From assembly GCA_959600905.1 (NCBI GenBank), contig CAUGNO010000004.1, positions 62,001-126,000 on the forward strand: a stretch of DNA of 64,000 bases. The letters run 5' to 3'. Below, in pieces: positions 1-8,361 of the stretch. Position 1 is the first letter of the stretch. Each line of letters begins with the position of its first letter. Source of the stretch: UMGS1975 sp959600905. GTDB lineage: Bacteria > Bacillota > Clostridia > Christensenellales > QAND01. The translations under genes were made by a program, and so were the position numbers. A model generated the notes under the pieces. The model saw nothing but the letters and a program-made list of their open reading frames with translations. It did no database searches and was not told where the DNA came from.

Positions 1-597
1 CGCATGGGAAGGCTCCTTTGCCAAGGGAAGCTGGCGCAGCACCATTTGCGTGCATTTTTCTGCCAGCTGTTCTTTTGGGAGATCGGAATGGTGCTTCATC
101 GCAATATAGCTTGCAAGGCCTAGGCTGATATAGGATAAGGCAAATTCATCCGGCAGACAGCGCAATTCTCCACGCGCCACGGCTTTTTGGCAAAGCCTGC
201 GGATATAGCTGATGAAGGAATTGCAAAGCGGTGTCAGCAAATGACATACTTTATTCAATATCTCAGCAGGCAGGCCCTGCTGCTGAAGAATGCCCAAAAA
301 CAAGCTAGGCATGGCGCTGTTACGCTCAAACATATCGTAAAGCCGCAGCACGATATTATAAATGGCCTGGGCAAGGGAAACGGCCTCTAAAGGTTGACAA
401 AGAACCCGATTTTGTTCCTCGGTATAGGAGACGATAACCTGGATAAACAAATCTTCCTTGCTTTGAAAATATTCATAGACCGTGCCCTTGCCGATGCCGC
501 ATGCCTTTGCGATCTGGCTGATGGTGATTTGCGTATAGTCATAATCATTGAGCAGGCCACGTGTGGTTTGCAAAATGAGGGTACGCTTATCTGTCAC
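1..597 (-). CDS. TetR/AcrR-family transcriptional regulator (3' end outside window)
   Basis: Reading the minus strand from a GTG at 597 gives about 199 residues, open to the window edge. Residues 1-50 form a TetR-type helix-turn-helix; the recognition segment reads ISQIAKACGIGKGTVYEYF followed by SKEDLF, the classic family signature. The rest is the helical ligand/dimer domain. The GTG overlaps the TGA of the upstream RND pump gene (GTGA) and is preceded by AAGGAAG, so translation is probably coupled to the pump. It most likely represses the pump operon and itself through the palindrome at 3901-3920. The inducer is unknown. Family assignment is firm; the target is inferred from context. Confidence 0.92.
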   Translation of the reverse strand, partial: MTDKRTLILQTTRGLLNDYDYTQITISQIAKACGIGKGTVYEYFQSKEDLFIQVIVSYTEEQNRVLCQPLEAVSLAQAIYNIVLRLYDMFERNSAMPSLFLGILQQQGLPAEILNKVCHLLTPLCNSFISYIRRLCQKAVARGELRCLPDEFALSYISLGLASYIAMKHHSDLPKEQLAEKCTQMVLRQLPLAKEPSHA

Positions 598-3500
598 GAT
601 GGATCGCCTTCTTCCTTGCTGGAAGGCGCTGTCTGCGTTTCGGCAGGAATATCGACGAACAAAACATCGTCAGGCTCATCCTCTGGGTCCAGGGGCTTGG
701 GCGGCTTTTTGTGCATTACCATATACAGGGCCGGCACCAGATACAGCGTCAGCACTGTAGCATACAGCAGCCCGCCGATGGTAGTGATGGCCATGGGGCG
801 CATCATGGCCGCGCCTGCGCTGGGATCAAAGCACATGGTGGACATGGCGATGATGGTGGTAAGCGCCGTCATCAAAATGGGACGCAGGCGATCTTGGCCT
901 GCCCGTAAGAGCGCCTCTTTGGTATCCATCCCCTGACTGCGCAGCTGATTGACATAATCCACAAATACAATGCCGTTGTTTACCACAATGCCGGCCAGGA
1001 TGATAAAGCCGATGAGCGCTACGGTGCTGATCGGGTTACCCGTCAGCATCAGAGCTAGCAGGCCGCCGGTAAACGCCAGCGGGATGGTGAACATGATGAT
1101 AAACGGGCTGAGCAGCGACTGGAACTGGGCCACCATCACCAAGTAGATAAAGATGATCGCTAACCCCATCATTAGGAATAGATTGGAGAAGGTTTCTTCA
1201 ATCATTTCGTTCTGACCGGCCAGCTGTGCCCGGCATCCGCCGGATAGCTGCATCCCATCCAACTGCGCCTGTACTGTCTGGCTGACTTTACCGATGTTAT
1301 AGCCCTCGCTAAGCTGCGAAGATACGGTGACGTAACGCTCTTGCCCGTTGCGGGAAATGCTGTCGAACCCTTCCTCGGTGGTAAAGGAAGCGATTTCTTT
1401 CAGGGCAATGGATTTTCCTTCACTGTTTTCGATCTTGAGAGATTCCAGCGCCTGCTTATCCACGGTCTTACCGCTGTTTACATAGATATCGTACGTGTTG
1501 CCGTCCTGCGTTAGGGAAGAGGCAGCACTGGGCTGTTTGATTTCTGCTTGCACGGCGGCGTATACCTGGCCGGTGGTCAGGCCGTTTTTGATGGCCTCTG
1601 TTTTATCCACTGTAATACGCAGCTCTGGTGTTTTTTTGCCAAGGCCATCCTCTATTTCGGTTACGCCCTCCACCTGAGAAAGCATCTCTGCCACAGATAG
1701 AGCGTTTTGACGCAGATCATCCAGTTCCTGGCCATAAATTTCAATGGAAATCGCATCGCCTGTCATAGAGGATAGATCCGCCCCTTGTGAATTGATGCTG
1801 ATTTCCGCTGGAATATCCTGGGTAGATGTACGCACCTGCTGCGCTACCTCGGTGGTGGATACGCCGCGCTCGTCCTTCAAGAGTACATAGATGCTGGTGG
1901 CGTCGCCACCCACCATGCTCATCATGCTGGAACTTCCGGTGGAACCCAACACACCCACCGTATCCACATTTTCATTTTGCATCAATATATCGGAGATTTG
2001 GCCCAGTGTATCCCGGGCTTGCTGCTCTGTGGCATCCTCCGGCAGCGTAACGGATAGGGTAAGCTGCCCCATATCGTTGGCGGGGAAGAGCTCTGTACCC
2101 AGCTGGGAAGCGCCATAGAGGCTGATGCCCAGAAGCGCTACAACGACAAGGATGACCCAGCTCTTATGTTTGAGTGTAAAGGACAAAGAACGCTGATAGG
2201 CATGATTGAGCCTGTCAAACGTCTTATTCTTTTTAGCAGGCTGGCGGCGCAGCACAGTGGAAGCGCCGGCAGGCACCAAAGTCAGCGCCACGAGCAGACT
2301 GGCCAGCAGGGAATATGCGATGGTGAGCCCCATATCCGCAAAGATTTGTCGCGTCATTCCCTGTACGAATACGATGGGCACAAAGACGATGACTGTTGTC
2401 AAGGTAGAAGAGAAAATAGCACCAGATACCTGTTTGGCGCCCTGCATGGCAGCTTTGCGCGGCGGAACGCCCAAGCTGCGCAGTCGATAGATGTTTTCAA
2501 TGACGACAATGGAATTGTCCACCAGCATGCCTACGCCCAGGGCAAGGCCGCTCATCGAAATGATGTTCAACGTAACGCCGGAAAAATACATCAGCACAAA
2601 AGCAGTTACAACACTGACCACGATGCTGGCGCCTACGATGACGGTGGGCTTCCAATCTTTTAGGAAGAACAGAAGAATGAGAATGGCCAGCAGCCCGCCG
2701 GTGACCAGATTGGAAACAATGGTATCGATCATAATGCCGACATACTCGCCCTGATCCATGATTGTGGTAAGATGCACTTCCGGATGCTCAGATTGTAGCG
2801 TGGCCATTTTGTCTGCTACATTCTGCGTAACCTCGGCAGTGGAATAGTTGGGCTGTTTTTGCAGCATCAGCACCACAGCGTCTTCGCCGTTGACCTTGGT
2901 ATACATATCCGCGCTGTTGTCAGATACGGTAATATCCGCAACGTCCTCGATGGCCACATCGCCTACGCTGGGCAGATTCATCAAAACAAGCTGCCCCACG
3001 GCATCAACATCGGCTACCTTATCGCCAACGCGCACCAATACATCGCTGCCCTCATCGTCTACGCTGCCGGCAGGCATACTAAAGTTTTGCCCCTGTAAGA
3101 TTCCCTCCAACATCTCCGTTGTAATTTCGATCTTAGGAGAGCTGGTCTTGGGCATATTCTGTTCGATTTGGCTGCGAATCTGTGCCTCGGCAGCGGCTTT
3201 ATCCACCACCTCTGGCAGCTGGGCAAGCTGTGCGTTTACCTGCTCATCGACAGCACTTTGCGTTCTACGGTTGACATAGCCGCGCAGCTGGCTGTTGATT
3301 TTATCGATTTTATCCTGATTGAGGGTAATGGTGATTTGGTTTTCTACCAACCCATCTGCGCTGATGGACGCAACGCCCTCCGTGGTTTTTAATTCTGGAA
3401 GGATGGTATCGTCAATATATTCGCTGGATTGGCTGATCGTTTGCCCCTCTACGGAAGCGGATACAGCCATAATGGGCATCATGTTGGGATTTAGCTTTAG

Positions 3501-3881
3501 GATCGTAGGATTGCCAGCCTCCTCAGGAAGCACGCTTTCTATCAGATCCAGCATTTCGCGCATATCTGTCACACAGGCGTCCATATCCGCGTCTTCTACG
3601 AACTTTAGAACCACCATAGAGCTGTTTTCCTGGGAAATAGAGCTGATTTCATCCACATTGCTTACGCTGGCCATCGCCTGTTCGATGGGGGCGGTGACGG
3701 TTGTTTCGATTTCCTCTGGTGAGGCGCCCACATACGTAGTGGAGACCACAGCATAAGGAAGATTCATGCTGGGAAGCAGGTCGATGGTCATATTGGTATA
3801 GCTAACGCCGCCTAAAATAGCGATGATAATGATGGCTACCAATACAGTCAAAGGCTTTTTTACACTGTATTTTGAAAACAT
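594..3881 (-). CDS. RND-family efflux permease (HAE1/SwrC-like)
   Basis: A 1095-residue inner-membrane proton-driven efflux permease. It starts KYSVKKPLTVLVAIIIIAILGG (TM1), has a large extracytoplasmic porter domain, then a TM block near residue 340-480 containing GVGMLVDNSIVVIENI. There the second acidic residue of the AcrB Asp-Asp pair is Asn, as is common in Gram-positive members. A second porter domain and TM block follow (YLVMVAQFQSLLSPFIIMF, then GIVVNNGIVFVDYVNQLR). The ATG at 3881 follows GAAAGGAG; an upstream in-frame ATG at 3932 lies within the -10 box and is rejected. No adaptor protein or outer-membrane channel gene is adjacent, as in Bacillus SwrC. The coupled TetR gene follows. 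Substrate cannot be told; drugs, bile acids or lipids are possible. Confidence 0.95.
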   Translation of the reverse strand: MFSKYSVKKPLTVLVAIIIIAILGGVSYTNMTIDLLPSMNLPYAVVSTTYVGASPEEIETTVTAPIEQAMASVSNVDEISSISQENSSMVVLKFVEDADMDACVTDMREMLDLIESVLPEEAGNPTILKLNPNMMPIMAVSASVEGQTISQSSEYIDDTILPELKTTEGVASISADGLVENQITITLNQDKIDKINSQLRGYVNRRTQSAVDEQVNAQLAQLPEVVDKAAAEAQIRSQIEQNMPKTSSPKIEITTEMLEGILQGQNFSMPAGSVDDEGSDVLVRVGDKVADVDAVGQLVLMNLPSVGDVAIEDVADITVSDNSADMYTKVNGEDAVVLMLQKQPNYSTAEVTQNVADKMATLQSEHPEVHLTTIMDQGEYVGIMIDTIVSNLVTGGLLAILILLFFLKDWKPTVIVGASIVVSVVTAFVLMYFSGVTLNIISMSGLALGVGMLVDNSIVVIENIYRLRSLGVPPRKAAMQGAKQVSGAIFSSTLTTVIVFVPIVFVQGMTRQIFADMGLTIAYSLLASLLVALTLVPAGASTVLRRQPAKKNKTFDRLNHAYQRSLSFTLKHKSWVILVVVALLGISLYGASQLGTELFPANDMGQLTLSVTLPEDATEQQARDTLGQISDILMQNENVDTVGVLGSTGSSSMMSMVGGDATSIYVLLKDERGVSTTEVAQQVRTSTQDIPAEISINSQGADLSSMTGDAISIEIYGQELDDLRQNALSVAEMLSQVEGVTEIEDGLGKKTPELRITVDKTEAIKNGLTTGQVYAAVQAEIKQPSAASSLTQDGNTYDIYVNSGKTVDKQALESLKIENSEGKSIALKEIASFTTEEGFDSISRNGQERYVTVSSQLSEGYNIGKVSQTVQAQLDGMQLSGGCRAQLAGQNEMIEETFSNLFLMMGLAIIFIYLVMVAQFQSLLSPFIIMFTIPLAFTGGLLALMLTGNPISTVALIGFIILAGIVVNNGIVFVDYVNQLRSQGMDTKEALLRAGQDRLRPILMTALTTIIAMSTMCFDPSAGAAMMRPMAITTIGGLLYATVLTLYLVPALYMVMHKKPPKPLDPEDEPDDVLFVDIPAETQTAPSSKEEGDPS

Positions 3882-3900
3882 GATGCGCTCCTTTCGATTT

Positions 3901-3920
3901 CCGACCGACCGGTCGGTCGG
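3901..3920. promoter_or_regulatory. TetR-type operator palindrome
   Basis: A perfect 20-bp inverted repeat built from the tetranucleotide GACC and its complement (core GACCGACCGGTCGGTC). It lies about +4 to +23 from the predicted start of the efflux-pump transcript, between promoter and ribosome-binding site. TetR regulators of efflux pumps commonly bind such sites, so the downstream TetR protein is the natural candidate binder. Confidence 0.8.
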
Positions 3921-3930
3921 TCCTGCTATC

Positions 3931-3958
3931 ATTATAAAAAAAGAGCGAGCAAAGTCAA
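3931..3958 (-). promoter_or_regulatory. SigA-type promoter of the RND-tetR operon
   Basis: On the minus strand, TTGACT (3958-3953), a 16-bp spacer and TATAAT (3936-3931). The predicted transcript starts near 3924, so the adjacent palindrome lies in the initially transcribed region, suited to repression by blocking. Confidence 0.8.
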
Positions 3959-4010
3959 CCTATTTTGTGTAGGAGAAGAAAATATTCTGGCACCGGCCTG
4001 TTCAAAATAC

Positions 4011-4042
4011 AAAAAAAGGACACAGAGATTTTCTCTGTGTCC
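4011..4042 (-). terminator. Terminator after ddh
   Basis: A perfect 10-bp stem (GGACACAGAG/CTCTGTGTCC) with a 5-nt loop, followed on the minus strand by seven T residues, 15 bp past the ddh stop codon. Confidence 0.92.
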
Positions 4043-4056
4043 AGATTGGCTTTGTT

Positions 4057-5037
4057 CTACAGCATATGGGCCCGCAGCTCTTCCGGTGTATGGATGCTCA
4101 AAAGGCCGGGCGCAATGTCAAAGACCGTTTTACAGCCGCAATCCCCCTGCTTTGCCAAGCGGTACGCAGCACGTGCATAGCAGACCAGCACGCTGGAAGT
4201 AAACTCTGGATTGGAATCCAGCTTTAAGGAAAACTCCATGATGTGCTTGTTGTCTTGGCCGGTTGTGCCGCTGTGAATGACAAACCCGCCATGCGGCATC
4301 GCACTGTGGTGCGCTTTTAGCTCCTCTTCGGTGATGAAATGTACGGTGGTATCGTATTCATCAAAATAGTTTGGCATGGTGACAATGTCATGCTCAACCT
4401 GCTTTGCATCCGCCCCATCTTCCAACACGACAAAGCATTCGCGCAGGTGTTTTTGGCGCGTGGTATAGTCCTTGGTAGAGCCCTGGCGGATCTCATCCAT
4501 GACGGCATCCACCGGGATGGTATACTGTTTGCCGTCTTTTACGCCTTTCACGCGGCGAATGGCGTCCGAATGCCCCTGGCTAACGCCTTTGCCCCAGAAA
4601 GTGTAGGATTTTCCCTGCGGCAGTACACAATTCATATACAGACGGTTGAGAGAGAACAGGCCAGGATCCCAGCCTACGGATATGATTCCTACCTTGCCGG
4701 AAGATTTCAATGCAGCGTCCATATCGGCAAAATAAGCGGGAATGTTGGCGTGCGTATCAAAGCTGTCAATCACGTTAAAATATTTGCTAAGGGCGGGACC
4801 TTGCTTTGGCAGATCCGTAGCAGATCCTCCGCAAATGATGAGCACATCGATTTTATCCTGCCAATCTGCCGCCTGCTCGATGGATACTACGGGCACGCCG
4901 CTTTGCACGGCCAGCGTGGACGGATCACGGCGTGTAAACACAGCGACCAGCTCCATATCTTGATTGTGGGCAACAGCCAGCTCAACCCCTTTGCCGAGAT
5001 TGCCATACCCGGCGATCCCAATACGAATTTTATTCAT
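4057..5037 (-). CDS. ddh: meso-diaminopimelate D-dehydrogenase
   Basis: A cytoplasmic NADPH enzyme of 326 residues that makes meso-diaminopimelate in one step from tetrahydrodipicolinate, for lysine and peptidoglycan. The N-terminal Rossmann segment is IRIGIAGYGNLGKGVELAV, followed by AVFTRRDP. Later segments typical of Ddh are GGSATDLPKQGPALSKYFN, SVGWDPGLFSLNRLY, FWGKGVSQGHSDAIRRVKG and HGGFVIHSG. Length matches Corynebacterium Ddh (320). The ATG at 5037 is preceded by AAAGGAGG; an upstream in-frame extension to 5169 overlaps gldA and is rejected. It lies 91 bp after the gldA-like gene, probably in one transcript. The organism therefore seems to use the dehydrogenase route to meso-DAP. Confidence 0.95.
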   Translation of the reverse strand: MNKIRIGIAGYGNLGKGVELAVAHNQDMELVAVFTRRDPSTLAVQSGVPVVSIEQAADWQDKIDVLIICGGSATDLPKQGPALSKYFNVIDSFDTHANIPAYFADMDAALKSSGKVGIISVGWDPGLFSLNRLYMNCVLPQGKSYTFWGKGVSQGHSDAIRRVKGVKDGKQYTIPVDAVMDEIRQGSTKDYTTRQKHLRECFVVLEDGADAKQVEHDIVTMPNYFDEYDTTVHFITEEELKAHHSAMPHGGFVIHSGTTGQDNKHIMEFSLKLDSNPEFTSSVLVCYARAAYRLAKQGDCGCKTVFDIAPGLLSIHTPEELRAHML

Positions 5038-5128
5038 GAGAAGAAACCTCCTTTTGGTCATTTTCTGTTTGTAGGATACACCAACCCTGCTTGTCCTGCA
5101 AGAAAAACTCTGAGAATATACGGGCGGA

Positions 5129-6223
5129 TCAACAGCAGCCGCCATCTCCATAATACGCGCCGATGGCATCGGCGGCCCAAATGGCGTCCGCGATCATCTC
5201 TGCGGTTGCATCAAAGGGAAGATTGCCCATGCAGCGCTGGGAGGCGGCTATATCAGCTGCCTTTTGTATTTGCTCCTGCGTGGGGTGGTGGAGCCCCAAT
5301 TCACACAGTGTAGTGGGCAGACCAACGCTCTGGCAGAAATGTACGACTTCCTCGATTTCCTCTACGGGCGCGTTTTCCAGAACAAGCTGCGCCAAGGTGC
5401 CAAACGCTACCTTTTCGCCATGATACATGGCATGCGTTTCCGGCAGCGCGGAAAGCCCGTCATGGATGGGATGCGCGGCCGCTAGGCCTCCGCTTTCAAA
5501 GCCGATGCCGCTTAAGTAGGTATTGGCCTCAATGATATTTTCTACGGCCGTGGTGCAGACCTGTTTTTCCACGGCTATTTTGGCACGCAGGCCGTCTGCC
5601 AGCAGCGTTTCATAGCAAAGCTGTGCCAGCGCTGTTGCGGCCAGCGTGGTTTTGGCACGGGCGCTATTGTCCCCATTGCTGCGCTGGCAAGCGCGAGCCT
5701 CAAAGAAAGTGGCAAGCGCATCGCCCATACCGGCCACAAGCAGGCGGGCAGGGGCCTTTGCAATCACGGCGCTGTCTACGATGACAACATCGGGATTACG
5801 CTTCATGTGCGCGGCCTTATCCGGCACGCCGTCCGGCGTATAAATGACGGCAACGGCACTGCAAGGCGCGTCGGTGGATGCGACTGTGGGTACGATGGCC
5901 ACTGGCGCTTCCGTTTGTATGCTGACGCATTTGACGGTATCAAAAATTTTGCCACCGCCTACGCCAACCAATACGTCGCAGCCACTTTGCGTAAACTGGG
6001 CTGTTACGCGATCGATTTCAGCCTGACAGCATTCCCCTTGGAAAATTTCAAGGGTAACGGCGCCATTAAAGCTGCGCTCAATGGATTCACCGAATCGTTT
6101 TTGGCCAGATGCACTGATCAATACAAAGGGTTTTTGGCCGAGCGGAAGGATATATTGCGCCAAACGCGCCAATTCTCCCTTGCCCTGTACATATTGACTG
6201 GGGCTCAATAAGATCCTAGACAT
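5129..6223 (-). CDS. gldA: Glycerol dehydrogenase-like iron-type alcohol dehydrogenase
   Basis: 364 residues of the GldA branch of the Fe/Zn alcohol dehydrogenases, which oxidise glycerol to dihydroxyacetone with NAD+. Diagnostic segments are VGVGGGKIFDTVKCVS (NAD-binding GGGK...D), VPTVASTDAPCSAVAVIY, DALATFFEARAC and the metal-ligand regions GGLAAAHPIHDGL and ETHAMYHGEKVAFGTLAQL. Length fits the family (about 365). ATG 6223 follows AGGAGG, and a good promoter lies upstream. The protein ends in a Gly/Cys-rich tail (YYGDGGCC). The true substrate could be another small polyol or hydroxyketone; its pairing with ddh has no obvious metabolic logic. Confidence 0.9.
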   Translation of the reverse strand: MSRILLSPSQYVQGKGELARLAQYILPLGQKPFVLISASGQKRFGESIERSFNGAVTLEIFQGECCQAEIDRVTAQFTQSGCDVLVGVGGGKIFDTVKCVSIQTEAPVAIVPTVASTDAPCSAVAVIYTPDGVPDKAAHMKRNPDVVIVDSAVIAKAPARLLVAGMGDALATFFEARACQRSNGDNSARAKTTLAATALAQLCYETLLADGLRAKIAVEKQVCTTAVENIIEANTYLSGIGFESGGLAAAHPIHDGLSALPETHAMYHGEKVAFGTLAQLVLENAPVEEIEEVVHFCQSVGLPTTLCELGLHHPTQEQIQKAADIAASQRCMGNLPFDATAEMIADAIWAADAIGAYYGDGGCC

Positions 6224-6258
6224 GGATAAGCTGCCTCCTGATAAGTAAGTTTTTTCTT

Positions 6259-6287
6259 ATTTTACCACGGGTTTTGAAGGGGTACAA
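6259..6287 (-). promoter_or_regulatory. Promoter of gldA-ddh
   Basis: On the minus strand, TTGTAC (6287-6282), a 17-bp spacer and TAAAAT (6264-6259), 36 bp before the gldA start codon. Confidence 0.65.
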
Positions 6288-6360
6288 AGACAATGGCATG
6301 GATTTTCTTGACGAATTGGGATAAAATACAAAGCATTGAACAATAGAAAGGGGAAAGAGC

Positions 6361-6780
6361 ATGGACTACGAAGCCCTGCGGGATTATCTCAACGAGCATG
6401 ATCCGTATAGCAGGATGAGCCATATTTCCATCGTAAAGCTGGAACCGGGCAAAAGCGAAGTAACGCTGACGGTTTGCCCGGATAATGAAAATTTTATGGG
6501 GTTTTTGCATGGGGGTGCCTACTATACGCTGGCGGATGTTGCGGGCGGAAGCGCGCTTGTGCAGCGCAACAGCAAGTGCGTTACGCTGCAGGCAGATCTC
6601 CATTTCCTCCGAAAAGCCCATGGCGGGGTGATCACTGCCTATGGCACATGCGTGCATCTTGGCAAATCCACAGGCGTAAGCCACGTGGAAATGAAAGATA
6701 GCGAGGGGCGGAGCATTGCCGTATGCACCGTTACCATGTTTTTTACGGATGAGCCGCTGCAAACAATGGAAAAAGAATAA
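6361..6780 (+). CDS. PaaI-family hotdog thioesterase
   Basis: A 139-residue single hotdog-fold protein predicted to hydrolyse acyl- or aryl-CoA thioesters. The signature FMGFLHGGAYYTLADVAGG holds the HGG motif and the central helix with the catalytic acidic residue. The second half (TLQADLHFLRKAHGGVITAYGTCVHLGKSTGVSHVEM) matches the strand pattern of the PaaI group. ATG 6361 follows AAAGGGGAAAGAGC, and a terminator sits directly after the stop. It is divergent from gldA. A role in recycling CoA from phenylacetyl-CoA is conceivable given the distant paaK genes, but is not shown here. Confidence 0.88.
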   Translation: MDYEALRDYLNEHDPYSRMSHISIVKLEPGKSEVTLTVCPDNENFMGFLHGGAYYTLADVAGGSALVQRNSKCVTLQADLHFLRKAHGGVITAYGTCVHLGKSTGVSHVEMKDSEGRSIAVCTVTMFFTDEPLQTMEKE

Positions 6781-6810
6781 AAAGAGCTGTGTGTCAGCTC
6801 TTTTTGTTTG
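6781..6810 (+). terminator. Terminator after the hotdog thioesterase gene
   Basis: Stem AAAGAGCTG/CAGCTCTTT with a 5-nt loop and T tract, starting right after the TAA. The opposing grpB remnant runs up to this point and has no hairpin of its own. Confidence 0.9.
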
Positions 6811-6834
6811 CAATGGTCTGCCGGCGCCATGCGA

Positions 6835-7243
6835 GCGCTTCAAAGCAGCGTAGGCATCTGCTTTCAACGGATGCATCCGCAGGTAATCACGCACAGCCAA
6901 ATGACGTTCGATCTCATATTGGCTTTCTGCCCCGAATATGTGGACCTGATGCGTCCTATGCGCGCCGCCTTTGCGCAAATAACGCCGTCCGGGAATGCCA
7001 AATTCCCCCATATATTTATTCATAGCCGAGCGCCGCAAAGGCATATCTTAGGCCATCTACGGCCGTAATTTCCGTTACAACGGGTAAAATATCGATGATG
7101 GGCTTGGCAGCTAAGCCGGGCACAGCTATACTTCCAATGTGATGGATAGAAACCAAAAGGCCAGATAATACCTCTTTCAAGCGGGCAGCCTCTTTTTCAT
7201 AAGCCTGCGGCCGGCAAGCTTGATAGGGGACGGTAACATACAT
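6835..7243 (-). pseudogene. Decayed GrpB-family (UPF0157) gene, frameshifted and truncated
   Basis: The first 75 codons from 7243 encode a typical GrpB start (VPYQ, then HHIGSIAVPGLAAKPIIDILPVV, ending AALGYE) and run into a TAA at 7018-7016. The family sequence resumes one frame over as KYMGEFGIPGRRYLRKGG, then THQVHIF and HLAVRDYLRMHP, up to YAALKR near 6835. Dropping one base around 7018 restores the frame. The usual final 25 or so residues of GrpB are missing and the reading frame then runs antisense into the thioesterase gene. It was the last gene of the epimerase-Nudix-HD operon, 9 bp after the HD gene. A sequencing error could explain the frameshift but not the lost C-terminus. Confidence 0.8.
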
Positions 7244-7252
7244 GGCATATAC

Positions 7253-7759
7253 TTACACTAAAGGCGCTGCCAAGAACATGGTTTGAAGCAGCCAACGCCC
7301 GGTCTCCGTGGTAAAATAGCGAGACAGCGCCGTTTGTATGGCGTGTACGCTGCTTTGGTCTTCATAGAGATTTACAAGGAAATCCGATTCTACCAAAATG
7401 CGGTAATCCAGCCCATCCATTTGGGTATAGGTATGGTGGTGCGCTACCAGATAACAGACGCGTTCTACAATGTCGTTGGCGATATCGTAGCGCGCCAGCA
7501 TACGACGTGCCAGCGGCGGGCCCTCTATCTGCTGATACTGCCCGGCGCTGCTATGATACTTAGCGAGGCTGGGGTTGATGCCGATATCGTGTACCAGGGC
7601 GGCAAGCTCGAGTGTAAACAACGTTTTTTCGTCCAGCTGTTCTTTTTGCCCGATATAGCGCGCAAACGCGTGCACCTTTAGAAAATGCTGAATGTGCTTT
7701 GGCTGTCCCTGTTCGTGCTCAACCATATCGGCCAGGATAGAGGCCAGTATCTGCTGCAT
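7253..7759 (-). CDS. HD-domain phosphohydrolase
   Basis: A 168-residue cytoplasmic protein made of one HD domain, a metal-dependent phosphohydrolase fold. The metal ligands appear in order: His in HIQHFLKVHAFARYIG, the HD doublet in ALVHDIGI, HH in LVAHHHTY and an Asp in ILVESDFLVNLYED. Substrate cannot be predicted; members act on nucleotides or other small phosphates. ATG 7759 has a weak AAAGGG site. It lies 24 bp after the Nudix gene, so the two hydrolases are probably co-transcribed and may both serve nucleotide clean-up. Confidence 0.88.
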   Translation of the reverse strand: MQQILASILADMVEHEQGQPKHIQHFLKVHAFARYIGQKEQLDEKTLFTLELAALVHDIGINPSLAKYHSSAGQYQQIEGPPLARRMLARYDIANDIVERVCYLVAHHHTYTQMDGLDYRILVESDFLVNLYEDQSSVHAIQTALSRYFTTETGRWLLQTMFLAAPLV

Positions 7760-7783
7760 TTGAATCGGATCCCTTTCGTCAGT

Positions 7784-8347
7784 TTATTTCGTATATAGCT
7801 TGGCCTGCTTGCAAAGCCACTGATAGATAGGCAAAAGAAGAGGTTCGCTGCAATGCGTTGGCAAAGCTTCTATGGGTACCCAGCGCACAGCGCTGTTCTC
7901 CCCTTCACGGGCAGATAGAGGCTGGCCCTCTTCGGCAGAATATAGGTAGGTGGCATTCAGGTGCAGATGCGGCGCAACGGCCTGCCCGTTTTTTCGGTGG
8001 GCCGGAACGCAGAGCGTATCCCACCGCACAGGGGCAGGGCAGAGAAGCGAAATGCTGGAGAGCCCGGTTTCCTCCAATGCTTCCCGGCGAGCCACGGCTT
8101 GGAAATCGGGGTCGCCGTCGTTATGGCCGCCTGTCCAGCTCCAGGACTGATAAATGTTATGATATACCATCAACGCATGCGTACAAGCGGGATTGACGAT
8201 CCAGGCGGAAGCAGTAAAATGGCAGACCGGATTTTCCCGCGTATATAGCTGCGCGCCAAACGTTTGCCAAGCAAACCGAATCTGTTCGGCTACTGACAGC
8301 TGCTGCTCATCAAAAGGTTGAAAGCTTGCAAGTTCAGCGAAAAACAA
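7784..8347 (-). CDS. Nudix hydrolase
   Basis: 187 residues with a Nudix box GGHNDGDPDFQAVARREALEETGL-like, in which the catalytic REALEETG core is intact; the family's earlier Glu position is Pro here. The flanks (SWSWTGGHNDGD and NATYLY) match a Nudix subgroup whose members often act as NTP or sugar-nucleotide pyrophosphatases. The start is a TTG at 8347, eight bases after AGGAGG; no in-frame ATG is near. It lies 14 bp downstream of the epimerase gene and 24 bp upstream of the HD gene. Confidence 0.88.
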   Translation of the reverse strand: MFFAELASFQPFDEQQLSVAEQIRFAWQTFGAQLYTRENPVCHFTASAWIVNPACTHALMVYHNIYQSWSWTGGHNDGDPDFQAVARREALEETGLSSISLLCPAPVRWDTLCVPAHRKNGQAVAPHLHLNATYLYSAEEGQPLSAREGENSAVRWVPIEALPTHCSEPLLLPIYQWLCKQAKLYTK

Positions 8348-8361
8348 CGATCTAGCCTCCT

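Noticed and set aside
3901..3923. Short tandem GACC/GGTC units as a repeat array or CRISPR-like element
   Set aside because: They form one symmetrical palindrome at a promoter and no spacers exist.
4339..5313. Long plus-strand frame (324 codons) opposite ddh and gldA
   Set aside because: It is antisense to two clear family members, has no ribosome-binding site and no recognisable domain.
6300..6330. TTGACG followed by TAAAAT before the thioesterase gene
   Set aside because: Only 8 bp lie between the two boxes, far below the required 16-18.
6262..7044. 260-codon minus-strand frame covering the thioesterase gene
   Set aside because: Only its first 70 codons match a family (GrpB remnant); the rest is antisense read-through of the thioesterase gene.
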